A stretch of DNA of 64,000 nucleotides from Ralstonia sp. TCR112 (GTDB lineage Bacteria; Pseudomonadota; Gammaproteobacteria; Burkholderiales; Burkholderiaceae): assembly GCF_007997035.1 (NCBI RefSeq), contig NZ_VOSS01000005.1, forward strand, positions 78,402 to 142,401, in the 5' to 3' direction. Below are positions 1-9,282 of this stretch, one piece after another. The notes under the pieces were generated by a model, which was not told the DNA's origin, made no database searches, and worked only from the letters and a program-made list of their open reading frames with translations. Position numbers and translations under genes: made by a program. Positions within the stretch are counted from its first letter, which is position 1. Every line of letters starts with the position of its first letter.

Positions 1-2
1 GG

Positions 3-203
3 ATGAAGGCCGTCGAGGCGGCGCGCTGGGCTGATGCGGAGGAGCGGTGGTCGTCGCTCTGGCGGGTGGCGGTGGTGGAGCATTTGCCGCCGATACCGGA
101 TGCGCCGTTGGTGGGGGCGCCGCCGTCTGTGGTGCAGGCAGAGCAGCAACTTGCGCGCATGCGCGAAATCGTCGGATCGAGGAGGCAGGATGTATTGCGT
201 TAA
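3..203 (+). CDS. Hypothetical phage protein, possibly C-terminal part of a longer gene
   Basis: A 66-residue reading frame starts at an ATG on the very edge of the window, so the true start may lie upstream. It overlaps the next gene by 14 bases in another frame, as expected for packed phage genes. The product is charged and alpha-helical in character with no motif I recognise. Its position just before the late-gene block would suit a small regulatory or DNA-metabolism protein, but that is only positional inference. Confidence 0.35.
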   Translation: MKAVEAARWADAEERWSSLWRVAVVEHLPPIPDAPLVGAPPSVVQAEQQLARMREIVGSRRQDVLR

Positions 204-603
204 GCCGCGTGAGGTGACGAGGCGATCTGCGTTGGTGACGAGCGAGGATCAGGCGCTCGATGATCTGCTGTTCGCGTGGTTCTGCTGGGAGGCGCAGTAT
301 TCGGGCGAGAAGTGGTATTCAAACCGGGATGCGACGTGCGGCGGGTCTGCGAGCTCGCGGCAGTGGATGTCGACGGATGACATTCACGAGGCGAGCGTGG
401 ATGCGTGGCAGATGCAGCAGGTGGCGGCGGCAATGGAGGCGATCTCTGGCGACCATGCGCTGGCGATTCGGGTGGAGTGCCGGAACAGGCGTGGGCCGGG
501 TGTGTGGCGGAACCCGCGTGCGGGGTTGCGGCAGCCGTTGGCGTATGCAGCGGCGAAGGTGGCGATCCGGCCTTGGATTGTGAAATTCGGTGTCGAGTAT
601 TGA
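190..603 (+). CDS. Hypothetical phage protein upstream of the packaging genes
   Basis: This 137-residue frame begins with MYCVKPREV at an ATG overlapping the end of the preceding gene. It is followed 62 bases later by a strong hairpin terminator. The protein has Trp-rich segments and a basic C-terminal half, but no zinc cluster or helix-turn-helix I can name. In many temperate phages a late-gene antiterminator or activator sits just before the terminase genes, so such a role is possible but not shown by the sequence. Family unknown. Confidence 0.55.
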   Translation: MYCVKPREVTRRSALVTSEDQALDDLLFAWFCWEAQYSGEKWYSNRDATCGGSASSRQWMSTDDIHEASVDAWQMQQVAAAMEAISGDHALAIRVECRNRRGPGVWRNPRAGLRQPLAYAAAKVAIRPWIVKFGVEY

Positions 604-664
604 TGGGGTGAGGGGGCGTCGCTTAAAGTTCGGTTCGTGGGGCGACGCACGCCTGTACGAAATG

Positions 665-699
665 AAAAAGCCCGAGTGGAAATGCTCGGGCTTTTTTTT
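665..699. terminator. Bidirectional intrinsic terminator
   Basis: CCCGAG and CTCGGG form a six-base-pair stem around an eight-base loop. It has an A-run on the left and a run of eight Ts on the right, so it can stop transcripts from both sides. It separates the plus-strand gene ending at 603 from the minus-strand gene ending at 725. Confidence 0.85.
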
Positions 700-724
700 A
701 GTCGATTGGCGACTATTCGACTTT

Positions 725-1483
725 TCATGGGCCGTTTCCTCGTGCCGCTTTGGCGTCGATCTGACGGCATTCCACAATGAGCTCCTTTATGGGGCATCCT
801 GCTGGGCGCTCGTTCATGTCGTAGAAGTCGCGCTCAAAGAATGGAAGGACACCCGATGGCACTCCCATTACGCGGTTGAGCTCTAGGGAAAGCAAGATCA
901 CCGTTTGTACTGCTGGAACTGCCGACTGAACGATTTGAGACATTTGCTTGTCCCCAGCATCGATGACAGCTTGCAGTTGCTTCTGATCCGAAGCGTCCGT
1001 GAATCCCGGAAGTGACTTTGCGTGGACAAGCCGGTTCCGCGCGGGCACGAGGGAGCGCAGTCCATTGATGGCCGGACCGCCTAGCTCTAACGATTTGCCG
1101 CAGATTAGCCTCGGCACTACAAGCCATTTCGCAATGACGTCGAGTTTATCGAGCACTTTGGTCGCGTATTTGTCACCAAGGTGGATCGCTGCGAGATCGT
1201 AGATTCCAGCTTCACACGCCATGGCCGAAAAGACCGTGGTTTTGATCGCTTCAGCGAGAATCCGCCGTTCTTGGCGAAGGTGATCCGTAGGATCTTCGTC
1301 GAAACTTGGGGTCGGGATGGGGTTCTGCTCTTCCTTCTTGAGATCAAGGAAGGACGTCTGAGCAATATCGAAGTACAGCCTTGCTAGATTGTTGACGCGC
1401 GACCACGTCGTTTCGATTTTGAATTCGACTTTACGTGTCTTGCTCCAATTCCATCTAGCGATATCGTCGTTGAGGTCATTCAT
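725..1483 (-). CDS. HEPN-like protein, probable prophage moron
   Basis: A 252-residue protein is encoded against the direction of the surrounding late genes. The ATG at 1483 has a weak GAG upstream; an in-frame ATG at 1510 is an alternative. Near residue 150 the segment LVPARNRLVHAK carries the RNxxxH signature of HEPN-type nucleases and related helical proteins, with mostly helical sequence on both sides. HEPN proteins often act as RNases in toxin-antitoxin or abortive-infection systems. The gene is insulated by its own terminator on the left and is inserted directly before the terminase genes, a usual place for lysogenic cargo. No partner antitoxin is seen beside it. The HEPN call rests on one motif. 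Confidence 0.6.
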   Translation of the reverse strand: MNDLNDDIARWNWSKTRKVEFKIETTWSRVNNLARLYFDIAQTSFLDLKKEEQNPIPTPSFDEDPTDHLRQERRILAEAIKTTVFSAMACEAGIYDLAAIHLGDKYATKVLDKLDVIAKWLVVPRLICGKSLELGGPAINGLRSLVPARNRLVHAKSLPGFTDASDQKQLQAVIDAGDKQMSQIVQSAVPAVQTVILLSLELNRVMGVPSGVLPFFERDFYDMNERPAGCPIKELIVECRQIDAKAARGNGP

Positions 1484-1659
1484 GGAAGTCACTCGGTTTG
1501 ATCGCGACATTTTGCCAGCCCGCGCATCGGGGCGTCCGGCAACTGCTGGGGCCCCACGACACGCAGGGTACTGCGGGGGCGGGCACCCGCGATTCTTCGT
1601 TAGCGGCCAGTTTTCCAGCTTAGTGAAATTCACCTCCGACGAGGTGAAATGGTGAAATC

Positions 1660-2304
1660 ATGAGTGAAACGACCCTCCTGACGCGCTCTGCGTTTGCGGC
1701 GCGCCAGAACTGGTCGCCCAGCTACGTCACCAAGCTCGGCAAAGAAGGGAAGCTGGTCACGACGCCCGACGGCAAGCTGGTCGACGTCGATGCCACGCTC
1801 GCGAAAATCAAGCGCGGCGCAGACCCAGCAAAGGAAGCCGTCCGCGCCCGCCACGAAGCCACACGCATCGACCGCGACGTCTACAGCGCCAGAGACACAA
1901 CGCCCGACGCCGACCCATCCCTAGGCCACGACTTCCAAGCCGCCCGCGCCGAACGCGAGTACTACCAGGCGCAGCTAGCCCGCACCGAATACCAGTGGGT
2001 CTCCGGCCTACTGGTCAGCCGCATTGCCGTCGAAGATGCCGCGGAAAAGATCGGCGCCAACCTGCGCGATCGCATCATGGGCCTGCCGCGCCAGATCGCC
2101 CCCGAGCTCGCCTCGATGACCGACCCATGGTCCGTCGAGCGCCACCTAGAAGCCGCCTTGCGCAAGGTGCTCGACGACATGATCGCCCACGGCGCAAACG
2201 TGCTTTCTGAATCCATCAACGATCCCGACCGCGGCAAGTTGGCCGACCTGTCGCGCGCGGGGAAAGAGAGGTACGGCTCCATGGAGCCCATCGACACATC
2301 GTGA
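1660..2304 (+). CDS. Terminase small subunit (Nu1-like)
   Basis: The 214-residue product starts with a helix-turn-helix-like region (TRSAFAARQNWSPSYVTKLG), as in lambda Nu1-type small subunits that recognise the packaging site. A charged middle segment and a C-terminal helical region would contact the large subunit. The ATG follows an AGGTGAAATGG ribosome-binding region, and the stop overlaps the start of the large terminase gene by four bases. Together the two proteins cut and package concatemeric phage DNA. Position and architecture support the call strongly; residue-level similarity was judged by eye. Confidence 0.85.
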   Translation: MSETTLLTRSAFAARQNWSPSYVTKLGKEGKLVTTPDGKLVDVDATLAKIKRGADPAKEAVRARHEATRIDRDVYSARDTTPDADPSLGHDFQAARAEREYYQAQLARTEYQWVSGLLVSRIAVEDAAEKIGANLRDRIMGLPRQIAPELASMTDPWSVERHLEAALRKVLDDMIAHGANVLSESINDPDRGKLADLSRAGKERYGSMEPIDTS

Positions 2305-4247
2305 GCCATCCCGACGGAGCCGCACTGTTCGCCCGCGCCTTCCTGGCCGGCCTCAAGCCTGACCCCGAACTGTGGGTAGACCAGTGGTCCGAAGAGTTCA
2401 TGGTGATTCCCGACGAGTCGGGCGCCGCCGAAACCGGACCGTACCGCTCCGCGCGCACGCCATACGCCGTCGAGCCCATGCAATGCCTGTCGCCCGCTCA
2501 TCCGTGCTTGCGCGTGGTCGCCATGGTCGCATCGCAGTTGTTCAAAACGCAGATCGCGTTGAACTGGATCTCGGCGACGATCCATCGCGCCCCGGCCAAC
2601 TTCCTCGCGCTGGAACCAACGCTCAGCCTCACGCGCCGGTTCTCCGCCCGTGTGGCAAAGACGCTCGATGCCGTGCCGGTCCTGCGCGAACGCGTTGCCT
2701 CCGCCCGCTCGCGCGATGCCGCCAACACCGCCGAGCGCAAAGACTTCCGCAAGGGCACGCTGTTCATCAACACAGCCGGCTCCGCGGCCAACCTGGCCGA
2801 GGTCTCCGCGCGCTACGTGTACGGCGACGAAATCGACCGCTGGGTGCGCGACCTCAACAACGAAGGCGATCCCATCGGCATCGCCGAAAAGCGCGCCAGC
2901 ACCTTCGGGCGCAACGCCAAGTTTTACTACTCGAGTTCGCCCACCATCGACGGCGCCTCGCGCATCGCCGAGCTCTACGCCCAGAGCGACCAGCGCCGCT
3001 ACTACGTGTCCTGCCCGCACTGCGGCCACGAGCACATCCTCGAGTTCGAGCAACTGCGCGCCAGTGACGATCTGAGCGACGTCTACTGCGAGTGCCCCGC
3101 GTGCTTCTACAAGATCCGCGAGCACGAAAAGCCTGCCCTCTACAAGACCGGCCGCTGGATCGCGCACGGGCAGGGCGATGGGGAAACGGTGGGCTTCCAC
3201 CTGTCGACGATGTACGCGCCGCTTGGCTGGGTGTCCTGGCGTGCCCTCGTCAAAGAGCACCGCGAGGCGAAACTCGCGATGGAGAAGGGCGATCCCGGCC
3301 TGATGCAGGTGTTCTACAACACGCGCCTCGCGCGCCTGTGGGACAACGCCCAGCAGCGCACCAGCGCCGACGAGCTGCGCGACCGCGCCGAGGACTACCG
3401 CCTGCGCACCGTGCCCGCCGGCGCGTTGCTGCTGACCGCCGCCGTCGACACACAGGACGACCGCCTCGAACTGCTCATCATGGGTTGGGGCGAGGGCATG
3501 GAGCGTTGGACGATCGATCACCAGGTGTTCATGGGCGATCCGTCCGACGCCACGCTGTGGGCCACGCTGGACGAAGCCCTGCAGGCCACGTTCCTGCACG
3601 CCTCCGGCAAAGAGATGCAGATCCGCGCCGTAGCCATCGACTCCGGCGGCAGCCACACGCAAGACGTGTATCACTTCACGCGCCTGCGGCAGTGGCGCCA
3701 CGTGCTGGCAGTGAAGGGCGCCAGCAAGCCCAACCGGCCGGTGATCGCGCAGCGCCCGTCGCGCGTCGACGTCACATGGCAAGGCACCACCGAAGTCGAT
3801 GGCGCCGAACTGTGGATCGTCGGCACCGACACCGCCAAGGACTGGATCTACAACCGCTTCAAGCTGACCAGCGGCCCCGGCGCGCTGCACTTTTCGAACG
3901 ATCTCCCCATGGAGTTCTACAAGCAGCTCACCGCCGAGAAGCAGATCGTGCGCTACGTGAAAGGCTTCCCGCGCACCGAGTGGGTGAAGGCGCGCGGAGA
4001 CCGTAACGAGATCCTCGACCTGAACGTCTACAACCTCGCCGCCGCGTATTACCTCGGCGTGCACAAGTATCAGGAACCCGACTGGCGCCGGCTGCGGCTG
4101 CACTTTGATCAAGGCAGCCTGTTTGCCGCGGCGCCCGCCAACGACGAAACGCCAGCAGCGCCCATCGCACCACCGGCCATCGAGCCACCGCGCACCGCGC
4201 ACACACGCCGCCGCGTGGCCGCATCGCGCTACCTCAAACGACGATAG
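2301..4247 (+). CDS. Terminase large subunit, GpA family
   Basis: This 648-residue protein is the packaging motor and nuclease. The N-terminal ATPase region has a degenerate Walker A at about residues 76-84 (VASQLFKTQ), as GpA-type terminases often do, and an acidic Walker B with YGDEID at about 175-179. A zinc-ribbon-like pair (CPHC then CECPAC) follows near residues 235-265. The C-terminal half contains AVDTQDDRLE and VAIDSGG, matching the RNaseH-like nuclease acidic positions. The length matches lambda gpA. It overlaps the small subunit and is followed closely by gpW and the portal. Confidence 0.95.
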   Translation: MSHPDGAALFARAFLAGLKPDPELWVDQWSEEFMVIPDESGAAETGPYRSARTPYAVEPMQCLSPAHPCLRVVAMVASQLFKTQIALNWISATIHRAPANFLALEPTLSLTRRFSARVAKTLDAVPVLRERVASARSRDAANTAERKDFRKGTLFINTAGSAANLAEVSARYVYGDEIDRWVRDLNNEGDPIGIAEKRASTFGRNAKFYYSSSPTIDGASRIAELYAQSDQRRYYVSCPHCGHEHILEFEQLRASDDLSDVYCECPACFYKIREHEKPALYKTGRWIAHGQGDGETVGFHLSTMYAPLGWVSWRALVKEHREAKLAMEKGDPGLMQVFYNTRLARLWDNAQQRTSADELRDRAEDYRLRTVPAGALLLTAAVDTQDDRLELLIMGWGEGMERWTIDHQVFMGDPSDATLWATLDEALQATFLHASGKEMQIRAVAIDSGGSHTQDVYHFTRLRQWRHVLAVKGASKPNRPVIAQRPSRVDVTWQGTTEVDGAELWIVGTDTAKDWIYNRFKLTSGPGALHFSNDLPMEFYKQLTAEKQIVRYVKGFPRTEWVKARGDRNEILDLNVYNLAAAYYLGVHKYQEPDWRRLRLHFDQGSLFAAAPANDETPAAPIAPPAIEPPRTAHTRRRVAASRYLKRR

Positions 4248-4255
4248 AGAACCGC

Positions 4256-4462
4256 ATGGCTTACACACAGCAAGATCTCCAGCGCATCGAGCGTGCGCTG
4301 GTGAAGGGCGAGCTCGAGGTTCAGTTTCAGGACCGGCGCGCCCGCTACCGCTCGGTGGACGAAATGCTGCGCATCCGCAGCGAGATCGTCCGCAACCTCG
4401 AAGACGCCGCACCGGCATCGCGCGTGATCCGGCTGCGCTCGGCGGGCAAGGGGGTCACATGA
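4256..4462 (+). CDS. Head-tail joining protein gpW-like
   Basis: A 68-residue protein starting MAYTQQDLQRIERAL matches the small gpW fold family, which sits below the portal and completes the head before tail joining. The RYRSVDEMLRIRSEI segment with alternating charged residues is typical. It lies between large terminase and portal, as W does in lambda, and its stop overlaps the portal start (ATGA). Confidence 0.9.
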   Translation: MAYTQQDLQRIERALVKGELEVQFQDRRARYRSVDEMLRIRSEIVRNLEDAAPASRVIRLRSAGKGVT

Positions 4463-5964
4463 CCCGTTTCCCTGCGCTGGGCCAGCTTGGTTTCGTCTTG
4501 CCGGCGGAGCGGGCGGTTCGGGCGCAGGCGTACGAGGCCGGCGGCACCACCGGCAGCCGCGGTCGCGCGTGGCGCAGCTCGAGCGCCGGGCCAAACGCCT
4601 CGGTCACGCAAAACCTCGGCACCATCCGCACCCGCGCCCGTGGCGCCGTCCGCAATGACCCGTGGGCAAAGAAGGCGATTGCAAGCTTGGTGACCAATGC
4701 TATTGGGACTGGCATCGTGCCGCATCCCGAGCATCCCGACCCCGACATGTGCGGCGCGCTCAAAGAGCTCTGGAGGGACTGGGTACCGGAAGCCGACGCC
4801 GATGGTCTGCTCGACTTCTACGGCCTGCAGACGCTGGCTGCGCGCTCTCTGTTCACTGATGGGGAGGTTCTGAACCGCACCCGGCCGCGACGCCCCGAAC
4901 GTGGTTTGTGCGTGCCGCTGCAGGTGCAGCTTTTCGAAGCCGACCACCTGCCGGCCAACCTGAACCAGATGCTGCCCAACGGCGGCGAGATCGTCTCTGG
5001 TATCGAGTTCGACCGCGATGGCGACCGCGTTGCCTACCACCTGCACCGCCGGCACCCGGGCGAGGCAGGGCGGGCGACCACGCAGGCGGGAACGGTGCGC
5101 GTGCCGGCCGCCGAGATCCAGCACGTATTCGAGCCGGTGCGGCCGGGTGCCGTGCGGGGCTGCTCGGCCCTGGCGACGGTGCTCTTGCGCTTGCACACGC
5201 TCGACAGCTTCGACGACGCAGTGCTCGTCCGGCAGGAGGTGGCGAATCTCTTCGCAGGGTTCATCACCCGGCCAGCGCCCACCAGCGTGAAGCTGGATAT
5301 GGTGACGGGCCATCCGGCCCAGTTCGACGGCGACGGCACAGTGCTCACATCGATGGAGCCCGGCTCCCTGCAGGAGCTGCTCCCCGGCGAGGAAGTGCAG
5401 TTTGCCGAACCGCCCGGCGCCGGCACCGACTACGGCCCCTTCATGCGCCAGCAGCTCATGGCCGCCGCCGCATCGGTCGGCCTGCCGTACGAAGTGCTCA
5501 CCGGCGATCTGCGCGACGTCAGCGACCGCGCCCTGCGCGTGATCCTCGGCGAATTCCGGCGCCAGCTCGAGCAGCTGCAGTGGAACGTCTTCATCCACCA
5601 GTACTGCCGCCCCGTATGGGCCGCCTGGACGGATGCAGTCGCGCTGTCGGGCGTGCTGCCCATGCCCAACTACTACCGGGACCGGCGCCTCTATTTGCGC
5701 GTGCGCTGGGTGCCGCAAGGCTGGCCGTACATCAACCCGCTGCAAGACGTGCAGGCGCAGCGCATTGCGATCCGCGCGGGGCTGGCCAGCCGCTCGGCCA
5801 CGATCCTCGCGCAGGGCGAAGACCCGGAAACCACCGACGCCGAGTACGCGGCCGACTTCGAACGCGCAGACCGGCTCGGCCTCGTTTTCGACTCTGATCC
5901 GCGCATGCGTGATAGCGCCGGCAACGTGACCGACACACAGGAACACACCAACGATGAAAGCTAA
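4459..5964 (+). CDS. Portal protein, lambda family
   Basis: The 501-residue protein forms the dodecameric DNA entry ring. I chose the ATG at 4459 because it overlaps the gpW stop; a longer upstream frame runs back inside the terminase gene and is a shadow. The middle contains the conserved portal region around RQQLMAAAASVGLPYEVLTGD. The C-terminal QGWPYINPLQDVQA resembles the lambda gpB region with the WIDP-like motif. The end overlaps the protease start by 11 bases. Confidence 0.95.
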   Translation: MTRFPALGQLGFVLPAERAVRAQAYEAGGTTGSRGRAWRSSSAGPNASVTQNLGTIRTRARGAVRNDPWAKKAIASLVTNAIGTGIVPHPEHPDPDMCGALKELWRDWVPEADADGLLDFYGLQTLAARSLFTDGEVLNRTRPRRPERGLCVPLQVQLFEADHLPANLNQMLPNGGEIVSGIEFDRDGDRVAYHLHRRHPGEAGRATTQAGTVRVPAAEIQHVFEPVRPGAVRGCSALATVLLRLHTLDSFDDAVLVRQEVANLFAGFITRPAPTSVKLDMVTGHPAQFDGDGTVLTSMEPGSLQELLPGEEVQFAEPPGAGTDYGPFMRQQLMAAAASVGLPYEVLTGDLRDVSDRALRVILGEFRRQLEQLQWNVFIHQYCRPVWAAWTDAVALSGVLPMPNYYRDRRLYLRVRWVPQGWPYINPLQDVQAQRIAIRAGLASRSATILAQGEDPETTDAEYAADFERADRLGLVFDSDPRMRDSAGNVTDTQEHTNDES

Positions 5965-7048
5965 ACAGAGGAAGTGGTACGACCTCAAGGCCGCGCGCAA
6001 CGCCGCCGGCAAGACGGTCGCTGAACTGCGCATCTACGACGACATCGGCTTTTGGGGCACCACCGCCAAGGCGTTTGTCAACGAGCTGGACGCGGTAGCG
6101 AAAGACGCCGACGAGATCCTCGTCGCCGTCAATTCCGGCGGCGGCGATGTGTTCGACGGCTTCGCCATCTACAACGCACTGCGCCGCTACAGCGGCAAGG
6201 TCACGGCGCGCGTGGATGGCATTGCCGCCTCCGCCGCCTCGCTCGTCGTCATGGCCGGCGACACCATCGTCATGCCGGAAAACGCCATGATGATGATCCA
6301 CAACGCCTGGACCATCGCCGCCGGCGACGCCGCGCAAATGCGCAAGACCGCCGATCTGCTCGACAAGACACGCGACGGTATCGTCGCCGCCTACCGCAAT
6401 AAGTGCGGCCTGACCGACGACGAAATCGTCGCCATGATGGACGCCGAGACTTGGATGACCGCCAGCGAGGCGAAGGAACGCGGCTTCGCCGATCAGATCG
6501 AGGCACCCGTCAAGCTGCAGGCGTCTGTCCGCACCGAAGAGCTGCTCGCGCGGTTCGACCACACGCCTGAAGCGTTGCTCAAAGCGCTCGAGGCCCCGCC
6601 GGCGGAGCCCCCGAAAGCCGCGGCACCTGCAACGCCAGTCGCAGCACCGGTCGCCACCACGCCGCCGCCCGATCCTGGCGCGCTCGCGCAACACGCCTTC
6701 GCAGCGTGCCGCACCGCCGGCCTGCCACAACTGGCCGAGGCCGTCGTAGCGTCCAGCGCGCTTGCCAGCGCCGACGCCATCGATGCCGTTGTCGCCCGCG
6801 CCAAAGACATCGCCGGCCTCTGCACGGCAGCACACCTGCCCGAACTGGCCGCGCAATTCGTCGCTGACGGCCTGAACGCCGATCAGGTCCGCGCCCGGCT
6901 GTACGACCGCGTCATGGCCAGCAGCACGCCGGGCCTCTCCAACCGCCAGCCGGTGGCAGGGCAGGAAACCATCGAGCGCAAGACCGGCCCCCACGGCCCG
7001 AGCATCTACAGCGCCCGCCGCAAGAAAACCGCTTCGGCGTTCGCCTGA
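5954..7048 (+). CDS. Prohead protease (ClpP-like) with C-terminal scaffold
   Basis: The first 190 residues or so form a ClpP/crotonase-fold serine protease: NSGGGDVFDG starts the domain, Ser93 lies in GIAASAAS and His116 in MMMIHNAW. The remaining part is Ala/Pro-rich then helical, typical of a fused scaffold region that fills the prohead and is later degraded, as with lambda C/Nu3. No separate scaffold gene is present. The overlap with the portal gene suggests translational coupling. Length is 364 residues. Confidence 0.92.
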   Translation: MKAKQRKWYDLKAARNAAGKTVAELRIYDDIGFWGTTAKAFVNELDAVAKDADEILVAVNSGGGDVFDGFAIYNALRRYSGKVTARVDGIAASAASLVVMAGDTIVMPENAMMMIHNAWTIAAGDAAQMRKTADLLDKTRDGIVAAYRNKCGLTDDEIVAMMDAETWMTASEAKERGFADQIEAPVKLQASVRTEELLARFDHTPEALLKALEAPPAEPPKAAAPATPVAAPVATTPPPDPGALAQHAFAACRTAGLPQLAEAVVASSALASADAIDAVVARAKDIAGLCTAAHLPELAAQFVADGLNADQVRARLYDRVMASSTPGLSNRQPVAGQETIERKTGPHGPSIYSARRKKTASAFA

Positions 7049-7071
7049 AGCCACCCATTGGAGTTACCCAG

Positions 7072-7407
7072 ATGCAGATCCAGACACAAGGCGTGCAAAC
7101 CGCCGAATTCCTGCTGACCGAAGCGCCGGGCAGTCTTTCGCGCGAGCAGATCGCCGTCGCCGCCGGCGATGCGCTGCCCGCAGGCCAACTGCTCGAGCAG
7201 GCAGCCGATGGCACCGGCTACGTCCCGTACGGCACCGCCGAAGACGGCAAGGCCGCCGCCATCCTCTACGCACCGCTGCGCGCCTCGGAAGCCGTCCGCC
7301 GCGCCACCGCCATCGTGCGCCTGGCCGAAGTGGCCGAAGCCCGCTTGACCGGCCTTGACGCCAAAGCCCGCACGGACCTGCTCGCGGCCTTCATCGCCGT
7401 TCGATAA
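7072..7407 (+). CDS. Head decoration protein D-like
   Basis: The 111-residue product resembles lambda gpD family capsid-stabilising proteins: a Gly/Ala-rich beta-structured protein with the typical GDALPAGQLLEQ and AAILYAPL segments. It sits between protease and major capsid gene, the standard place for D. It presumably binds the expanded capsid as trimers. Confidence 0.9.
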   Translation: MQIQTQGVQTAEFLLTEAPGSLSREQIAVAAGDALPAGQLLEQAADGTGYVPYGTAEDGKAAAILYAPLRASEAVRRATAIVRLAEVAEARLTGLDAKARTDLLAAFIAVR

Positions 7408-7434
7408 GCACTCACCCGAATTCAGGAGAACCCC

Positions 7435-8436
7435 ATGGCTGATATGGCCCTGTTCAATGACGACGCCTTTTCCATGACGTCGCTCACCGCCAGCATCAAC
7501 GAGCTGGAAACCACGCCCTCGCGGCTGGCCGCCCTCGGCCTGTTCGAAGAAGAGGGCATGACCGTCACCACCGCGCAGATCGAGCGCGACGGTGAACAGC
7601 TGCAGCTCGTCGCCTCGGCAGAGCGCGGCTCGCCCGGGCAGGTTGTGGTCGGCAGCAAGCGTCAGGTGATTCCGTTCAACGCCGTGCACCTGCCGGAAAT
7701 CGCCACCATCAAGGCGGATGAAGTGCAGAACCTGCGCGCCTTCGGCGAAGAAACCGAACTGGAAGCGCTGCAGAGCGTGGTCAGCAAGCGCCTGCAGAAA
7801 ATGCGCCGCCAGCTCGATGCCACGCACGAGTTCCACCGCATCGGCGCCATCAAGGGCCAGATCCTCGACTCGGATGGCAAGTCCGTCCTGGTCGACCTGT
7901 TCGAGCGCTTCGGGCTGAAGCAACAGCAGCTGCCCATCCTCATCGGCGACGTGCGTTCCTCCACGCTGGAGCTGCTCGACATGATCGAGGATTCGCTCGG
8001 CGCCACGCCGCACACGGGCGTGCGCGCCTTATGCGGGCGCAACTTCTGGCGCCAGCTGATGACGTCCAAGGACATCCGGGAGACGTACCTCAACACTCAG
8101 ATGGCCGCCGCACTGCGTGGCGACCCGCGCGACACGTTCGACTTCGGCGGCGTCACGTGGGAGCGCTATCGCGGCCGCGTCGGCAACATCGGCTACATCG
8201 GCGACGACGAAGCCTATGCCGTGCCCGAAGGCGTGCCCGAACTGTTCATCACCCGCTTCGCGCCGGCGGACTACATGGAAGCCGTCAACACCAACGGCCT
8301 GCCGTACTACGCCAAGCAGGAAGCCGGCAAGTTCGGCAAGGCCGTGGAACTGGAAGCGCAGTCCAACCCGCTGCACCTGTGCACGCGCCCGCGCGCCGTC
8401 ATCAAGCTGTCGGCCTCGACAGGCAAGGCCGCCTGA
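7435..8436 (+). CDS. Major capsid protein E-like
   Basis: At 333 residues the protein matches the length and character of the lambda gpE family. The start ATG has AGGAG six bases upstream. It begins with ALFNDDAFSMTSLTASIN, and a segment with PFNAVHLPEIATI near residue 80 fits the family. It is the main shell subunit, assembled around the scaffold encoded just upstream. The following gene starts one base after its stop. Confidence 0.92.
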   Translation: MADMALFNDDAFSMTSLTASINELETTPSRLAALGLFEEEGMTVTTAQIERDGEQLQLVASAERGSPGQVVVGSKRQVIPFNAVHLPEIATIKADEVQNLRAFGEETELEALQSVVSKRLQKMRRQLDATHEFHRIGAIKGQILDSDGKSVLVDLFERFGLKQQQLPILIGDVRSSTLELLDMIEDSLGATPHTGVRALCGRNFWRQLMTSKDIRETYLNTQMAAALRGDPRDTFDFGGVTWERYRGRVGNIGYIGDDEAYAVPEGVPELFITRFAPADYMEAVNTNGLPYYAKQEAGKFGKAVELEAQSNPLHLCTRPRAVIKLSASTGKAA

Positions 8437-8437
8437 T

Positions 8438-8755
8438 ATGCCGTTCCGGGACAACGTTGCTGACCTGGACGAGGCCGTGTTCGAGACGCTCTCGGACGCG
8501 GTCCAGATCGACGGGCGCCCCGATCCGGTGATGGGCATGTTCTATTCGCCGTGGTTGGACGTGGAAGCCATGCGCGGCCAGCGCACGGGCCTGCGTGAGC
8601 CGTTCGTGATCCTGCGCGATGCCGACGCGGCGGGCATCCGCCAGCGTGCGCGCTTGCAGGCATTGGGCGAGCACTTCAGCGTTGTCGACGTGCAGCCCGA
8701 CGGCTCCGGCACCACGAAACTCGTACTGAGGCCCGAACCATGTCCGTCACGTTAA
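8438..8755 (+). CDS. Head-tail attachment protein, FII-like
   Basis: A 105-residue protein starting MPFRDNVADLDEAVFETL lies directly after the capsid gene, where lambda-like phages keep the FI/FII connector genes. Small size, acidic N-terminus and a C-terminal beta-rich half agree with the phage head-tail attachment family. The ATG at 8438 follows the capsid stop immediately, suggesting coupling. The exact family is a probable match made from context and general similarity. Confidence 0.7.
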   Translation: MPFRDNVADLDEAVFETLSDAVQIDGRPDPVMGMFYSPWLDVEAMRGQRTGLREPFVILRDADAAGIRQRARLQALGEHFSVVDVQPDGSGTTKLVLRPEPCPSR

Positions 8756-9282
8756 AGGCAGAGTTGGACATTGCCGCAGCGCTGGCCCCGCTCGCAAGCC
8801 TTGGCAAAGATGCCATGCGCAACGCCTGGCGCCGCGCCTTGAAGAAGAGCGCCAACTGGGTGAAAGGCCAGACCGCAAAGCACGTCTCGGCCGAGATGCA
8901 CATCGCGCAGAAACTGGTTCGCCAGCGCTTGTACTTCTTCCTGCGCAGCGCCGACAAAGGCAAGGTCTGGCTCGGCCTCAACGCCGTCGAAGCACACCGG
9001 CTCGGCAACCCGCGTCAAACGCGGCGCGGCGTGTCCGTTGGCCGGCATCGGTTCGACAACGCGTGGATCTACCGAAGCAAGCGCGGCAGCAAGAACGACG
9101 GCAAGGTCTTCCGCCGCGTCGGCAAGGCCCGCATGCCCATCGAGGGCGTCAAGCTCGACTGGGCAGACAAAGGCGAAGCCGCCTTCCGCAAAGCCGCGGC
9201 TGAGATCGAAGCGCGCCTCATGGTCATTCTGGAGCAGGAAGTGAAATACGAAATCCTTAAGGCAACCGGCCATGCTCGCTGA
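8740..9282 (+). CDS. Minor tail protein Z-like / tail completion
   Basis: The 180-residue basic protein (MRNAWRRALKKSANWVKGQ, then a Lys/Arg-rich middle) resembles the prophage minor tail protein Z family, thought to help close the tail or join it to the head. It overlaps both neighbours by 11-16 bases, as usual for this module. Role inferred from family and position. Confidence 0.75.
   Translation: MSVTLKAELDIAAALAPLASLGKDAMRNAWRRALKKSANWVKGQTAKHVSAEMHIAQKLVRQRLYFFLRSADKGKVWLGLNAVEAHRLGNPRQTRRGVSVGRHRFDNAWIYRSKRGSKNDGKVFRRVGKARMPIEGVKLDWADKGEAAFRKAAAEIEARLMVILEQEVKYEILKATGHAR

Noticed and set aside
1962..4418. An 818-residue open frame on the minus strand opposite the terminase genes
   Set aside because: High-GC codon use leaves the opposite strand open. 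The plus strand encodes well-recognised terminase subunits, and the minus product is low-complexity Ala/Gly/Arg/Val with no family likeness.
4345..6033. A 562-residue minus-strand frame opposite the portal gene
   Set aside because: A shadow of the portal gene: no start signal and composition rich in Arg/His/Val. The portal protein is certain.
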